A stretch of 28,114 nucleotides of DNA, from IMG/VR virus record IMGVR_UViG_3300032224_000517, positions 1-28,114 of that record; one strand, 5' to 3'. Of the stretch, positions 16,535 to 24,150 are shown piece by piece; the stretch's first letter is position 1, and the number at the start of each line of letters is the position of its first letter. The notes beneath the pieces were generated by a model. It searched no databases. It was given only the letters and a program-made list of their open reading frames with translations, and was not told the DNA's origin. Position numbers and translations under genes: made by a program. The DNA is from a virus.

Positions 16535-16939
16535 CTATCTAATCCGTTCTAGGAAAAAATTAATTGTAATTGGGTCTGTTCTATTAATAACAAAAAATTC
16601 CATTTCCACTCTAAACCCATTTTTATCAAAATCGGCAATGGCATTAATTCTTGTTATTTTAGCCCTAGGTTCATAATTTAATACTGTCTGTCTAATTTCA
16701 TTTTCAATAGAACTTGCAGTAATGTTATCCATGTTTTCAAACAATAATCTACGGACATTACTACCAATATTTGGTTGAAATGGCCTTTCGTAATGGTTTG
16801 TTAAAATCAGATTTTTAATGGAACTGATAACCGCCATGTCACCAGTAACACGGTTGATGTCTTTTTTAACTGGATGAATAGTGAAATTCAAGTCCAAATC
16901 GCTATAGGTGCGTGCTATGTTGGTATCTACGGTTGCCAT
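16535..16939 (-). CDS. 25: Baseplate wedge protein gp25 (134 aa)
   Basis: Length matches T4 gp25 (132 aa). The signature glutamate-proline-arginine core is present as YEPRAKI (Glu90, Pro91, Arg92), preceded by LILTNHYERPFQP and NVRRLLFEN. gp25 connects the gp6 wedge to the first ring of tail sheath and templates sheath assembly; TssE of type VI secretion is homologous. A CATAAATA box ends only 4 nt before the ATG and there is no Shine-Dalgarno, so its mRNA may be leaderless if made from this box. gp6 follows closely. Confidence 0.95.
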   Translation of the reverse strand: MATVDTNIARTYSDLDLNFTIHPVKKDINRVTGDMAVISSIKNLILTNHYERPFQPNIGSNVRRLLFENMDNITASSIENEIRQTVLNYEPRAKITRINAIADFDKNGFRVEMEFFVINRTDPITINFFLERIR

Positions 16940-16943
16940 CTGT

Positions 16944-16951
16944 TATTTATG
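16944..16951 (-). promoter_or_regulatory. T4-late-type promoter box CATAAATA at the gp25 start
   Basis: The minus-strand octamer ends 4 nt before the gp25 ATG. Bases 3-5 are the TAA stop of the 277-aa gene. By the T4 rule the transcript would start at or next to the A of the ATG. Confidence 0.5.
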
Positions 16952-17780
16952 CGGTGTTTGCCAAGTTATTTACAAGATAATCTGTACCAATTACATTGTT
17001 AATTAAATACTTATTTGTGTTGCCCAAATTATTAAATTGTGATATAAAAGCTACATCTTTAGTAATTTGTATTGAGTTTTGAAAGAAAGTCCAATCATGC
17101 GTCCGTCTGGTGGTCATTAGTCCTTTTGTAGTGTCAATATAATTAACAATATTTGTAAGTTCACCGCTGGAAAGATTGGAACTGTATGTAGTTATTGGGT
17201 CTCCATTGGCATCTACACCAGCAATAGCAACAATACTATTGGCCAATTCACCAGAATAGTATATTAATTGAGAAACATTTGAGCTAATATCATCTCTTAC
17301 AAAAAGACTGGTAAAACTACCTAAAATTGGAGTTGTATTTGTTTGTGGTCCATCAGTTCTTGCCAAATTCATCATTGACATTTGGCCTATTCCAGAAGCC
17401 GTATCATAAGATGGAACGCTAGCGTCAGTTACAACAACAATACCAGATAAATTGTCCGTGTGTGAATGAAACGCTCCAATCTCTAAGATGCAATTATTTG
17501 AAGAAGTTACTATATTTGACAAGTTACAGGTGTTAGCGCTAACTCTAATACTGGTAATACTTGTATTCATACTAGAAAAATTAGCAGTATATGGATTTTG
17601 AAAATAAGTTGTTCTTACTGGAGAACCAGCTGATAAGTCACTTTTTTGCCAATCTGCAAAAGTGGGAAAACTAGATGAAATCAAATTTACTGTATTGTTG
17701 GCGCCCTCAGTTAAAACCGAAGCATCGCCAAATCTAGCAGTATCAAAATTAAATCCTAATCGTGCAAATAATGAGGCCAT
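16947..17780 (-). CDS. Unknown baseplate-region virion protein (277 aa)
   Basis: I do not recognise this protein. It begins MASLFARLGFNFDTARFGDA, is rich in Ser, Asn and Thr, and has an IGAFHSHTDNLSG segment near residue 102 with two His one residue apart. The C-terminal third has an amphipathic helical stretch (LTNIVNYIDTTKG) and ends in Asn/Leu/Ala. There is no signal peptide or membrane segment. It lies between the spike gene and gp25 in a leftward operon, with AGGAT 7 nt before its start. Its place suggests a hub or inner-baseplate component. The size rules out a simple counterpart of the 97-aa PAAR tip protein gp5.4 of T4. Confidence 0.65.
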   Translation of the reverse strand: MASLFARLGFNFDTARFGDASVLTEGANNTVNLISSSFPTFADWQKSDLSAGSPVRTTYFQNPYTANFSSMNTSITSIRVSANTCNLSNIVTSSNNCILEIGAFHSHTDNLSGIVVVTDASVPSYDTASGIGQMSMMNLARTDGPQTNTTPILGSFTSLFVRDDISSNVSQLIYYSGELANSIVAIAGVDANGDPITTYSSNLSSGELTNIVNYIDTTKGLMTTRRTHDWTFFQNSIQITKDVAFISQFNNLGNTNKYLINNVIGTDYLVNNLANTA

Positions 17781-17793
17781 AATATTATCCTAA

Positions 17794-18630
17794 TCAAGGT
17801 AAAGGCATTGGTTGTAATGGTATAGTTGTTGGACCTAAAGGCGCAATATGATTGTGTGTATCGTAAATTGTTCTTATTAACGGTGCTCCGCCGAGTGGAT
17901 CCATAAGAATGTTACCAAAAGTAATTACTGAACCAATGATAGCTGGCGCAGTAACCATAACAGTCGCTTTAACAACACCAGGAGCCGTTGGGATTGGTGG
18001 CGGAATGCCAACATTAATACCACCAAGTGTAGAAATACCAGCAAATGGATTTAAAGAACCTTTAACTCCAGCTTGAATGCCTGTTCCTGCTGTTACTGAA
18101 CCGGAAGAAGTTACCGATGATCCAGTAATTCCTCCATTAACAACCAAGTCACTATCAACAACAAATCTTTCACCAGCCAAAAATTTTAATTTTCCTCCAA
18201 GTTTTGTTGTTCCAATTTTCATATCTCCACCACTAGTAACATTAATTTCACCAGCAACAGATAAATTATAATTTCCTTCAATAACTTGTTTGTGGTCACC
18301 TAATGTTCTCTGAAAACAATTACCTTGAACTTCTAATATTGAATTTCCTTCAACAGTAATTGAACAAAATCCTTTGACTAAAACTTTTTTATTTGATGCA
18401 ACAATTTCATAACCTTCACCAACAATTTTATGGACTTCGCTGCCGTCCGGTCTAACTTCTGTATATGTTCCAGAACGATGTTGAGTTCTTATGCGTTCTG
18501 CATTTGGAGTATCATCAAATTCTTGAAAATGACCAGATTCCGTTTGCATAACATTGTTATACGGATACTGTGCATTAAAAGCCGAATCTGGTTCAGTCCA
18601 TGCGTATTTGCTTGGATCTAAATCTGCCAT
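17794..18630 (-). CDS. 5: gp5 C-terminal spike protein, stand-alone (278 aa)
   Basis: Residues about 24-70 match the region after the lysozyme of T4 gp5: TESGHFQEFDDTPNAERI, HRSGTYTEV, then VHKIVGEGYEI. Residues 70-160 are short alternating-hydrophobic strands (LVKGFCSITVEGNSILEVQG), as expected of the triple-stranded beta-helix needle. A Gly/Pro/Ala-rich segment follows and the end holds THNHIAPLGP; the His-x-His (259, 261) resembles the metal-binding tip motif of phage spikes such as P2 gpV. No OB fold or lysozyme domain is present in this gene. The OB fold is in a separate gene two positions upstream. It would form the trimeric needle that pierces the outer membrane. GAAGG lies upstream of the ATG. 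Confidence 0.88.
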   Translation of the reverse strand: MADLDPSKYAWTEPDSAFNAQYPYNNVMQTESGHFQEFDDTPNAERIRTQHRSGTYTEVRPDGSEVHKIVGEGYEIVASNKKVLVKGFCSITVEGNSILEVQGNCFQRTLGDHKQVIEGNYNLSVAGEINVTSGGDMKIGTTKLGGKLKFLAGERFVVDSDLVVNGGITGSSVTSSGSVTAGTGIQAGVKGSLNPFAGISTLGGINVGIPPPIPTAPGVVKATVMVTAPAIIGSVITFGNILMDPLGGAPLIRTIYDTHNHIAPLGPTTIPLQPMPLP

Positions 18631-18633
18631 AAA

Positions 18634-19536
18634 TTATGCCTTCTCATATTTTGTAGTATTAACAAATGAACTGTATGTGTCGCCAATAAGAGTATTAAAT
18701 TCAGCTTTGCCGTCACCACCTAAAAGTTCTCTAGCTTTATCAGTTTCTTCTGCACTATTGGATCCTAATAAAGCATTAGGCAATGCCGTTACAGTAAGTG
18801 CTGCTGTTGCAACTGTTGTTTTAACAAGAGTTTCTGTGCTTTTGATTAAAGCTTTAGTTTCATCAACAATATCACCTAAACCAACACCACCACCAGATTG
18901 ATTAAAAATGTCTCCAAATTGTTTTGCTAATTCTTTTGTAGCTTCTGCTAAACATTTTGCAAAATAAGCTACCAATCGAGCAGGTAAACTTAAAATATAA
19001 GCAATCACATCACGAATTTCTCTAACAACAATAACAAAAGTATTAATTGCTGCTTGAACATCTTTTAAAAATTCGGTCACATCTTCAATTTTTCTTTTAA
19101 TCCATTTTAGAGTTTCAATTATGCTGCTACTACCAGGACTAATTCCTAAAAATTCCATCAATTGTTGAATAGCATATCTTATTTTTTGAGTAACCATAGA
19201 TGCAATTCTACCAAGGTCAATATTTCTACGAATATATAGTGTCGTATCACAAACATGGACTTTATTGTTATTTGAAACAGCAATGCCAGTGGTGTCAATA
19301 ATACCTCTTGCTAAGTTTGAAACGGTAGGAGAACCAACTAACGATGTATCACCAAGATTAGTAACTTTTGGTTTATTTGGTTCATAGACTTTACCTTGCG
19401 GAGTTTTCTTAATTATCGCTTGCTTACCAGCGTTTTTTTGAGCATCTTTAAGTGCTTCAGTATATGATTTTGGAACTTCAACATTGTCAGCTGAACCTCC
19501 AATCACATTACCCATTTCGTCATATGTAACGGCCAT
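18634..19536 (-). CDS. Unknown helical protein between the two gp5 halves (300 aa)
   Basis: Not recognised. The N-terminal 90 residues are polar and probably flexible (Lys, Asn, Pro-rich). Residues about 92-104 contain VHVCDTTLYIRRNI, which looks like a strand pair. Residues about 105-215 are strongly helical and amphipathic (LMEFLG, IETLKWIKRKIEDVTEFLK, IRDVIAYILSLPARLVAYF), followed by a Gly-rich break and another helix to about 260. No lysozyme motif is visible. It occupies the place between the OB-fold gene and the spike gene that in T4 gp5 holds the lysozyme domain. AAAGG precedes its ATG and neighbours are 2-3 nt away. A role within the hub or spike complex is inferred from location only. 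Confidence 0.7.
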   Translation of the reverse strand: MAVTYDEMGNVIGGSADNVEVPKSYTEALKDAQKNAGKQAIIKKTPQGKVYEPNKPKVTNLGDTSLVGSPTVSNLARGIIDTTGIAVSNNNKVHVCDTTLYIRRNIDLGRIASMVTQKIRYAIQQLMEFLGISPGSSSIIETLKWIKRKIEDVTEFLKDVQAAINTFVIVVREIRDVIAYILSLPARLVAYFAKCLAEATKELAKQFGDIFNQSGGGVGLGDIVDETKALIKSTETLVKTTVATAALTVTALPNALLGSNSAEETDKARELLGGDGKAEFNTLIGDTYSSFVNTTKYEKA

Positions 19537-19538
19537 AG

Positions 19539-19841
19539 TTATACCTTTTGTTTTAAACCTGGTAGCATACCCATCATTACAGGCTGTTGAGCATTTTCAC
19601 CGTCTAAGAAAAAACCAACAATCCAATCTCCTAGTTTAGGTGATGAGAATGTATTAGAGTTATTTAATGGATACATTGGATGAGCCCAAGGTAAATTATC
19701 TGTTGTTACTTGCAAATTGTCTTGATTATGCCAACCAATGATTCTAACTTGGCAACGACCTAATGCTAATGGGTCAACACGATTCTCAATGACGCCAACC
19801 CACCAAATAAAACCATTTTTACCTGCAAAATCTTTATCCAT
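19539..19841 (-). CDS. 5: gp5 N-terminal OB-fold hub protein, stand-alone (100 aa)
   Basis: Residues 16-29 (GVIENRVDPLALGR) match the first strands of the T4 gp5 OB domain, and PWAHPMYPL (51-59), GDWIVGFFLDG (71-81) and PVMMGMLPG (87-95) follow in the T4 order. The protein stops there: it has neither the lysozyme nor the needle of T4 gp5 (575 aa). It would sit on the gp27-like hub, whose gene overlaps it as TAATG, and join the needle made from 17794-18630. No good Shine-Dalgarno is seen, so coupling to the hub gene is likely. Confidence 0.88.
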   Translation of the reverse strand: MDKDFAGKNGFIWWVGVIENRVDPLALGRCQVRIIGWHNQDNLQVTTDNLPWAHPMYPLNNSNTFSSPKLGDWIVGFFLDGENAQQPVMMGMLPGLKQKV

Positions 19842-21166
19842 TATGAATTTCTAGCCTTTTGTAAATCTGGTGTATTACCACCAATCAATTGTGTATTTGT
19901 AGAATCTGTTGTTACTTCACAAACAGTTTCGTGTTTATCTGGTCTAATTATGTGTCTTGTTCCAATAATTAAATAATTACCTTTCATGGAGTCATCTTGT
20001 TGTTGTGTATCATCATCTTTTAGTCCATATGTTGGCGCATTAAGTTTTAAAATCAATCCAGATGTTAAAGCAAAATTACCAGGCAAAGCAATTGTCAATC
20101 GTTTTTGAATCAAATTATTTAAAATAGCTTTGCGCTGAGGAATATATGTATGTGTTTCATCCAAAATAGTTGCAGCTTTGTTATCATTTGATTTAATATA
20201 TGTAGCAGTTGTTCTTGTTGTTTGATATGGATACAACGCAACTCTGGAATCATACATTTCAGAAACATCTTTGTTTTCTCTATTCTTCATTCCTGGTGCA
20301 ATTGGATACTTGTTAAGATTACTTGTACCATATGAATTAGAAATACCAATAGAAGTTTCGGTTATTTTTCTTGTAAGAATATCAAATCCAATAAACTTAT
20401 TGGCATAAAAACCATTTCTGATATTTTCAATCAAATCAAATGTTGAAGAATAGTTAAAATCTCTAACACCCAAAAATTCATCGCCTATTTCACCGTTACT
20501 GACATTTTTTGGTTGGAAATTGACTTCTAATGCGGGACCATAAGAAAACAAAGTTGGTAATGATACAAAATTAAAACCCATTTTATTTTCAAAAAATACA
20601 AAATTTGCTTTATTGTTTTTATCTAAAGCTCGTTTTAAAACCCAATCAATAGATTCTAATGGTGATAATAAAGGAATAACGGCAATTTGACTGCCTCTTG
20701 TAGTTTCAACAATACCAACTCTTTTGGTTGGAATTTTTAAATATTTTGTAATTACCGATTTAACAATTGTATCATAAGAGCCTGTGTATGATTGAGAAAT
20801 TTTTTGTTGTTCTGAGTAAATAAATTCTTCGGAAATAAAACTCAAAACATACATTTCTGAACCTTGATTTACAGTTGTTCTATCAGATTGTTTGTATATT
20901 CTGAATGTTTTATCAATTGTGGTAACAGCGTTATCTTCACCTTTAGATACATTTATTTTAATATATTCACTGCCATCAAAAGATAATCGTTTGGAAAGAC
21001 CAACAGAATCCTTGATAACAATGTTACCCGTCATGCACGGCATTAGTAAGCTATCATACACATTCAATTCTTCAAAAATGGCACTTATATCAAAAACGCC
21101 AAATTTCGTTATGAGTTTTAACTCACGAATTGTAAATTGTGTTGTTTGTTTTAATACAAGGGACAT
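19841..21166 (-). CDS. 27: Baseplate hub protein, gp27-like (441 aa)
   Basis: The protein starts with a polar stretch, then FGVFDISAIFEELNVYDSLL and MTGNIVIKDSVGLSKRL, the pattern of the first tube-like domain of gp27. YVLSFISEEFIYSEQQKISQ and SIDWVLKRALDKNN, then FFENKMGFNFVSLPTLF, are the family landmarks I rely on. T4 gp27 has 391 residues. In T4 three copies form the hub that carries gp5 and continues the tail tube. The next gene is the gp5 OB-fold protein, the direct partner. Start and stop overlap both neighbours by TAATG-type junctions without clear ribosome sites, so translation is likely coupled from gp53. Confidence 0.82.
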   Translation of the reverse strand: MSLVLKQTTQFTIRELKLITKFGVFDISAIFEELNVYDSLLMPCMTGNIVIKDSVGLSKRLSFDGSEYIKINVSKGEDNAVTTIDKTFRIYKQSDRTTVNQGSEMYVLSFISEEFIYSEQQKISQSYTGSYDTIVKSVITKYLKIPTKRVGIVETTRGSQIAVIPLLSPLESIDWVLKRALDKNNKANFVFFENKMGFNFVSLPTLFSYGPALEVNFQPKNVSNGEIGDEFLGVRDFNYSSTFDLIENIRNGFYANKFIGFDILTRKITETSIGISNSYGTSNLNKYPIAPGMKNRENKDVSEMYDSRVALYPYQTTRTTATYIKSNDNKAATILDETHTYIPQRKAILNNLIQKRLTIALPGNFALTSGLILKLNAPTYGLKDDDTQQQDDSMKGNYLIIGTRHIIRPDKHETVCEVTTDSTNTQLIGGNTPDLQKARNS

Positions 21167-21795
21167 TATTCTAAAACACTTATTAGTTCATTTTCTAATC
21201 TATTAACAAATTCTGGTTTAATTAATTTAATGGTTCTTTTGGATTCATTTAAATCAATTTCATAATCATAATATGATTGTGTTTCTTTGGTTACTTTAAT
21301 TGTAATTGCATTGCCATCTTGTAAATTTAAATTTGTGATAGATTCAACTAAATTGGTATAAGCATTTGAATCTATTTGAATTCTTTTTTCTATTGATGTA
21401 TTTGTTGAATTGCTTGTTCTTGTTTCAATTTTAAAATAAGAATGTGTGTTTTGTTGAGCCCACGATATGCCAGTTTGGCCAACTGAAGCATTGGCGGAAT
21501 ACTTGTCATTAATGTAACTAATAATAGTTCTTTGGTCAAGAGGCCAATCAAATTGTGGATCAACAATTTCATTCATCATTAAAACAATCCAATGCCTTTC
21601 TGAATTTCCATACATTTTGTGAGCAATAATTTCTGGTGTATCACTATCCTGTATATCGTATTCGTAATATACTGCGGAATTATCTCTGTATGATTTTTCA
21701 AAAGCAAAACGAGAAATAATATTGGTAACAACTACACCATTTTCAGCATCACTAGTGTATAGTGTTTTTGGAAAGTAATTAAAATATTTTGACAT
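21166..21795 (-). CDS. 53: Baseplate wedge protein gp53 (209 aa)
   Basis: The N-terminus MSKYFNYFPKTLY and the segment DTPEIIAHKMYGNSERHW (52-69), then VLMMNEIVDPQFDWPL, are typical of gp53, which in T4 is 196 residues. gp53 joins neighbouring wedges and clamps gp6-gp25-gp7. Immediately upstream is gp48 (1-nt gap) and downstream the gp27-like hub gene overlaps by TAATG. No clear Shine-Dalgarno is seen; the region before the ATG is A/T-rich. Confidence 0.92.
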   Translation of the reverse strand: MSKYFNYFPKTLYTSDAENGVVVTNIISRFAFEKSYRDNSAVYYEYDIQDSDTPEIIAHKMYGNSERHWIVLMMNEIVDPQFDWPLDQRTIISYINDKYSANASVGQTGISWAQQNTHSYFKIETRTSNSTNTSIEKRIQIDSNAYTNLVESITNLNLQDGNAITIKVTKETQSYYDYEIDLNESKRTIKLIKPEFVNRLENELISVLE

Positions 21796-21796
21796 A

Positions 21797-23017
21797 TTAA
21801 TTGAAATCTCTATCTTGTTCAGCTAACATAGCGGTTTGTTCCGAACCAATGTTGGTGTTATATGTTCTAGCTGTATTATAACCAGATTGATTGTTCAAAG
21901 AAGTTTTTGTCATAATTTCTGTTTCTTTGAATTGTAATGACATACGAATAGCAACTGGCATACCTGTTCTACCCATTTTTGCAGATTCGCCAGGAACCTC
22001 ATACGCAGAAAAACCATTTGGTGCATAATCAACATCCATAGATTCCATAACACAAGTTGAAATTTTAGGAATATTTGGATTAATTGTTCCATTGTAATAA
22101 AAACTAATGTCGAATTCAGAAGGAGGCACCATAAAAAAACCATTGCCAAATTTTGTATTAACTTCAGGTGATTGGTGAAATCTGAATCGCTCAATAATAT
22201 TTTGAACGGCTGAGGATTCTTTTTCAGACCTTGGATAAAACATAAAATCAAATCTAAAGGTTCTAAAATCAGGAGAAGAATACAAAACTTCTAACATTGG
22301 ATTTTGAACAACACCATAGGCTTGTGAGAAAGCAATTTGTCCAACACCACCAAGAGCTTTTGCTGCCATACTCGCAACAAATGGTGATAAGTTTTTTACA
22401 ATACCTGCACCAAGGCCTGCACCTTTTTGTGTTTGAATTGTATCAAGCACACTTTTACCAGCAGAAGCAAGTGCGGTCAATGCGTGGCCACCAGCACCTG
22501 GAGTATCATACTTTTGTGATTGTGCGTAAGCCAATGTATCAGGCATATACAAAGCAACAGTATCAGTAATTCGCCTCTCAGCTCGAATACTTCCTTTTTG
22601 TAAGCCTTTAGCTGCTGAAACAACTTCAGCTTGTAGTTGAGAACCTGCTCCACCTACAATTGTATTATCTAAAGATTTACCAAAAAGACTACCCACAGCA
22701 GAACCAACACCAGTTGCAACAACTTCTATTGCTTGACCAAGGTTACCCATAAGTGTTGTTGTTCCAGCTGCTGCAATACCATTCTTTAAATTATTTGCAA
22801 TAGTTGTTGGAGTATCACTAGTGGTTTTACCAGGATAACTGGTCATGCGTTGTTCATTAATATTGAACACTATATAATGTGCTTTATCACTACTTCCTAA
22901 ATCAATTGGATATCTGAAAGTATTTGATTCATATCCGGATTGACCAAGAACAGCTAAAGGGCCGGTTGCGCCTTTACTGCCGTTAAATACGATATCTGTT
23001 AGGTTAAATAGAGCCAT
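21797..23017 (-). CDS. 48: Baseplate tail-tube cap protein gp48 (406 aa)
   Basis: The diagnostic region is NPMLEVLYSSPDFRTFRFDF and then FYPRSEKESSAVQNIIERF (about 234-275), followed by FFMVPPSEFDISFYYNG and SMDVDYAPNGFSAYEVPG, which is the tube-like fold shared by gp48, gp54 and gp19. T4 gp48 is 364 residues. A Gly/Ala-rich stretch at about 80-230 is longer than expected and looks flexible. gp48 caps gp54 and is the base on which the tail tube polymerises. It is the first gene of the leftward block, behind a TATAAATA box 27 nt upstream. gp54 lies in the opposite block. Confidence 0.85.
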   Translation of the reverse strand: MALFNLTDIVFNGSKGATGPLAVLGQSGYESNTFRYPIDLGSSDKAHYIVFNINEQRMTSYPGKTTSDTPTTIANNLKNGIAAAGTTTLMGNLGQAIEVVATGVGSAVGSLFGKSLDNTIVGGAGSQLQAEVVSAAKGLQKGSIRAERRITDTVALYMPDTLAYAQSQKYDTPGAGGHALTALASAGKSVLDTIQTQKGAGLGAGIVKNLSPFVASMAAKALGGVGQIAFSQAYGVVQNPMLEVLYSSPDFRTFRFDFMFYPRSEKESSAVQNIIERFRFHQSPEVNTKFGNGFFMVPPSEFDISFYYNGTINPNIPKISTCVMESMDVDYAPNGFSAYEVPGESAKMGRTGMPVAIRMSLQFKETEIMTKTSLNNQSGYNTARTYNTNIGSEQTAMLAEQDRDFN

Positions 23018-23044
23018 TTAGGATTCCCGTGGAATTATACTACA

Positions 23045-23052
23045 TATTTATA
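23045..23052 (-). promoter_or_regulatory. T4 late promoter TATAAATA for the leftward block
   Basis: A perfect match to the T4 late consensus lies on the minus strand in the 34-bp gap between divergent gp48 and gp4. It ends 27 nt before the gp48 ATG, allowing a leader of about 20 nt with a weak GGGAAT ribosome site. Its last plus-strand base is also the first base of the gp4 ATG. Confidence 0.7.
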
Positions 23053-23495
23053 TGACATTTGGCAACAATTACAAAGGATGGTTCAAACCTAAGAACCCTG
23101 GCAAATATAAAGGCGACCCGTCCAATATCGTTTATAGGTCGACTTGGGAGGTGCGTGTAATGAAATGGCTTGACGAACATCCGCAAGTCATTTGGTGGGG
23201 CTCGGAAGAACTTCCAATACCATACATTTCACCTGTGGACAAGAAAAAACACAAATACTTTCCTGACTTTATTGCCAAGATGAAATTAAAAGATGGGAAG
23301 GTAATGACTTATATTATTGAAGTTAAACCACTTGCCCAAACAAAGATGCCCACGCAAAAGAAAAAGACCCGTAAGTATCTTCAGGAAATGGCTACTTATG
23401 CTGTAAACCAAGAGAAGTGGAGAGCTGCTGATATCTTCTGTCAGGAACATGGATGGAAATTTCTAGTGGTTACTGAGAAGGAATTAGGTATCTAA
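23052..23495 (+). CDS. 4: Head completion nuclease gp4 (147 aa)
   Basis: Length equals T4 gp4 (150 aa). PKNPGKYKGDPSNIVYRSTW at the start and IWWGSEELPIPY are family landmarks. Residues of a PD-(D/E)XK type nuclease are present: Glu33 in the first helix, Asp72 in YFPDFI, and Glu90-Val-Lys92 in YIIEVKP, an arrangement like TnsA. T4 gp4 is needed to finish filled heads before tail joining and has been reported to have nuclease activity. The gene opens the rightward block. No Shine-Dalgarno is seen within 20 nt of the ATG, and I see no plus-strand late octamer before it. Confidence 0.9.
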   Translation: MTFGNNYKGWFKPKNPGKYKGDPSNIVYRSTWEVRVMKWLDEHPQVIWWGSEELPIPYISPVDKKKHKYFPDFIAKMKLKDGKVMTYIIEVKPLAQTKMPTQKKKTRKYLQEMATYAVNQEKWRAADIFCQEHGWKFLVVTEKELGI

Positions 23496-23503
23496 CTTAA
23501 AAC

Positions 23504-23529
23504 CGGACACCGCTACTTAGTAGGTTCCG
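23504..23529 (+). other. Bulged hairpin between gp4 and the next gene
   Basis: CGGA (23504-23507) and ACC (23509-23511) pair with GGT (23523-23525) and TCCG (23526-23529), with one bulged C. TAC and GTA (23514-23516, 23520-23522) can pair inside, around a TTA loop. No T-run follows, so it is not a standard intrinsic terminator. It could be an mRNA processing or stability element. Confidence 0.4.
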
Positions 23530-23559
23530 CTGCCAAAATCAAGGTAATCTTTGGTTGAG

Positions 23560-23567
23560 TATAAATA
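23560..23567 (+). promoter_or_regulatory. T4 late promoter TATAAATA at the start of the 192-aa gene
   Basis: This perfect octamer ends 4 nt before the ATG at 23572. If start-site spacing follows T4, the message would begin at about the ATG itself. The flank ATAAATAGACCAT is identical to 426-438 on the minus strand. Confidence 0.6.
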
Positions 23568-23571
23568 GACC

Positions 23572-24150
23572 ATGGCTTACTTAATCCAGCGAATCAAGGA
23601 AGAACTAGACAATACAGGTTTTGAACCTAGAACTAGTGAAGCAAGAGATTGGCTAAAGGCTAAGGTTAAGAGTTTATCTCCCAGCCGCACGGCATTGATG
23701 AAAGACCGTGATAACTTAAAAGATAAGTCCATGATAGGTCGGATGTATTTTTACTTCTATGACCCTAAGTTGAAAGATATGTTGCCATATTACGATAGGT
23801 TCCCATTGGTTATACCAATTGAACGATACCAAGACGGTTTTTTAGGACTGAATCTACATTATATCAGTCCAAAGCAACGTGTCATTCTTTTAGACAAACT
23901 GAGTCATTTTTTGAATAATCATAAGTATGATGAGACCACAAGGCTTCGTCTATCTTATGACCATTTAAGAAACGCCAGCACAATTTACGAAGGTCTTCCT
24001 TGTATTAAGAAGTACCTTTACAAACAAGTCAAAAGCAGATTCTTAGAGATTACTGCTGATGAGTGGGATATTGCCGCCTTAATCCCATATGAGTATTTTG
24101 ACGGCGCAACAAAAAACAAAGTATGGACAGATTCTAGGAAAAAATTCTAA
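23572..24150 (+). CDS. Conserved unknown phage protein with LPYYDRFPLV motif (192 aa)
   Basis: Function not recognised. The N-terminal third is basic and helical (WLKAKVKSLSPSRTALMKD). The middle has MIGRMYFYFYDPKLKDMLPY, then YDRFPLVIPI and GFLGLNLHYISPKQRVILL. I recall this Leu-Pro-Tyr-Tyr-Asp with Gly-Leu-Asn-Leu-His-Tyr pattern from many T4-like and other large phages, always as an uncharacterised protein near head or tail genes. In T4, gene 2 (DNA end protector) neighbours gene 4, so a gp2-type role can be considered, but I cannot show similarity. Its stop overlaps the gp54 start as TAATG. Only a late octamer, not a Shine-Dalgarno, precedes it. Confidence 0.75.
   Translation: MAYLIQRIKEELDNTGFEPRTSEARDWLKAKVKSLSPSRTALMKDRDNLKDKSMIGRMYFYFYDPKLKDMLPYYDRFPLVIPIERYQDGFLGLNLHYISPKQRVILLDKLSHFLNNHKYDETTRLRLSYDHLRNASTIYEGLPCIKKYLYKQVKSRFLEITADEWDIAALIPYEYFDGATKNKVWTDSRKKF

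Noticed and set aside
23496-23571. tRNA gene in the spacer after gp4
   Set aside because: The foldable part is a single bulged hairpin; there are no cloverleaf arms or T-loop consensus.
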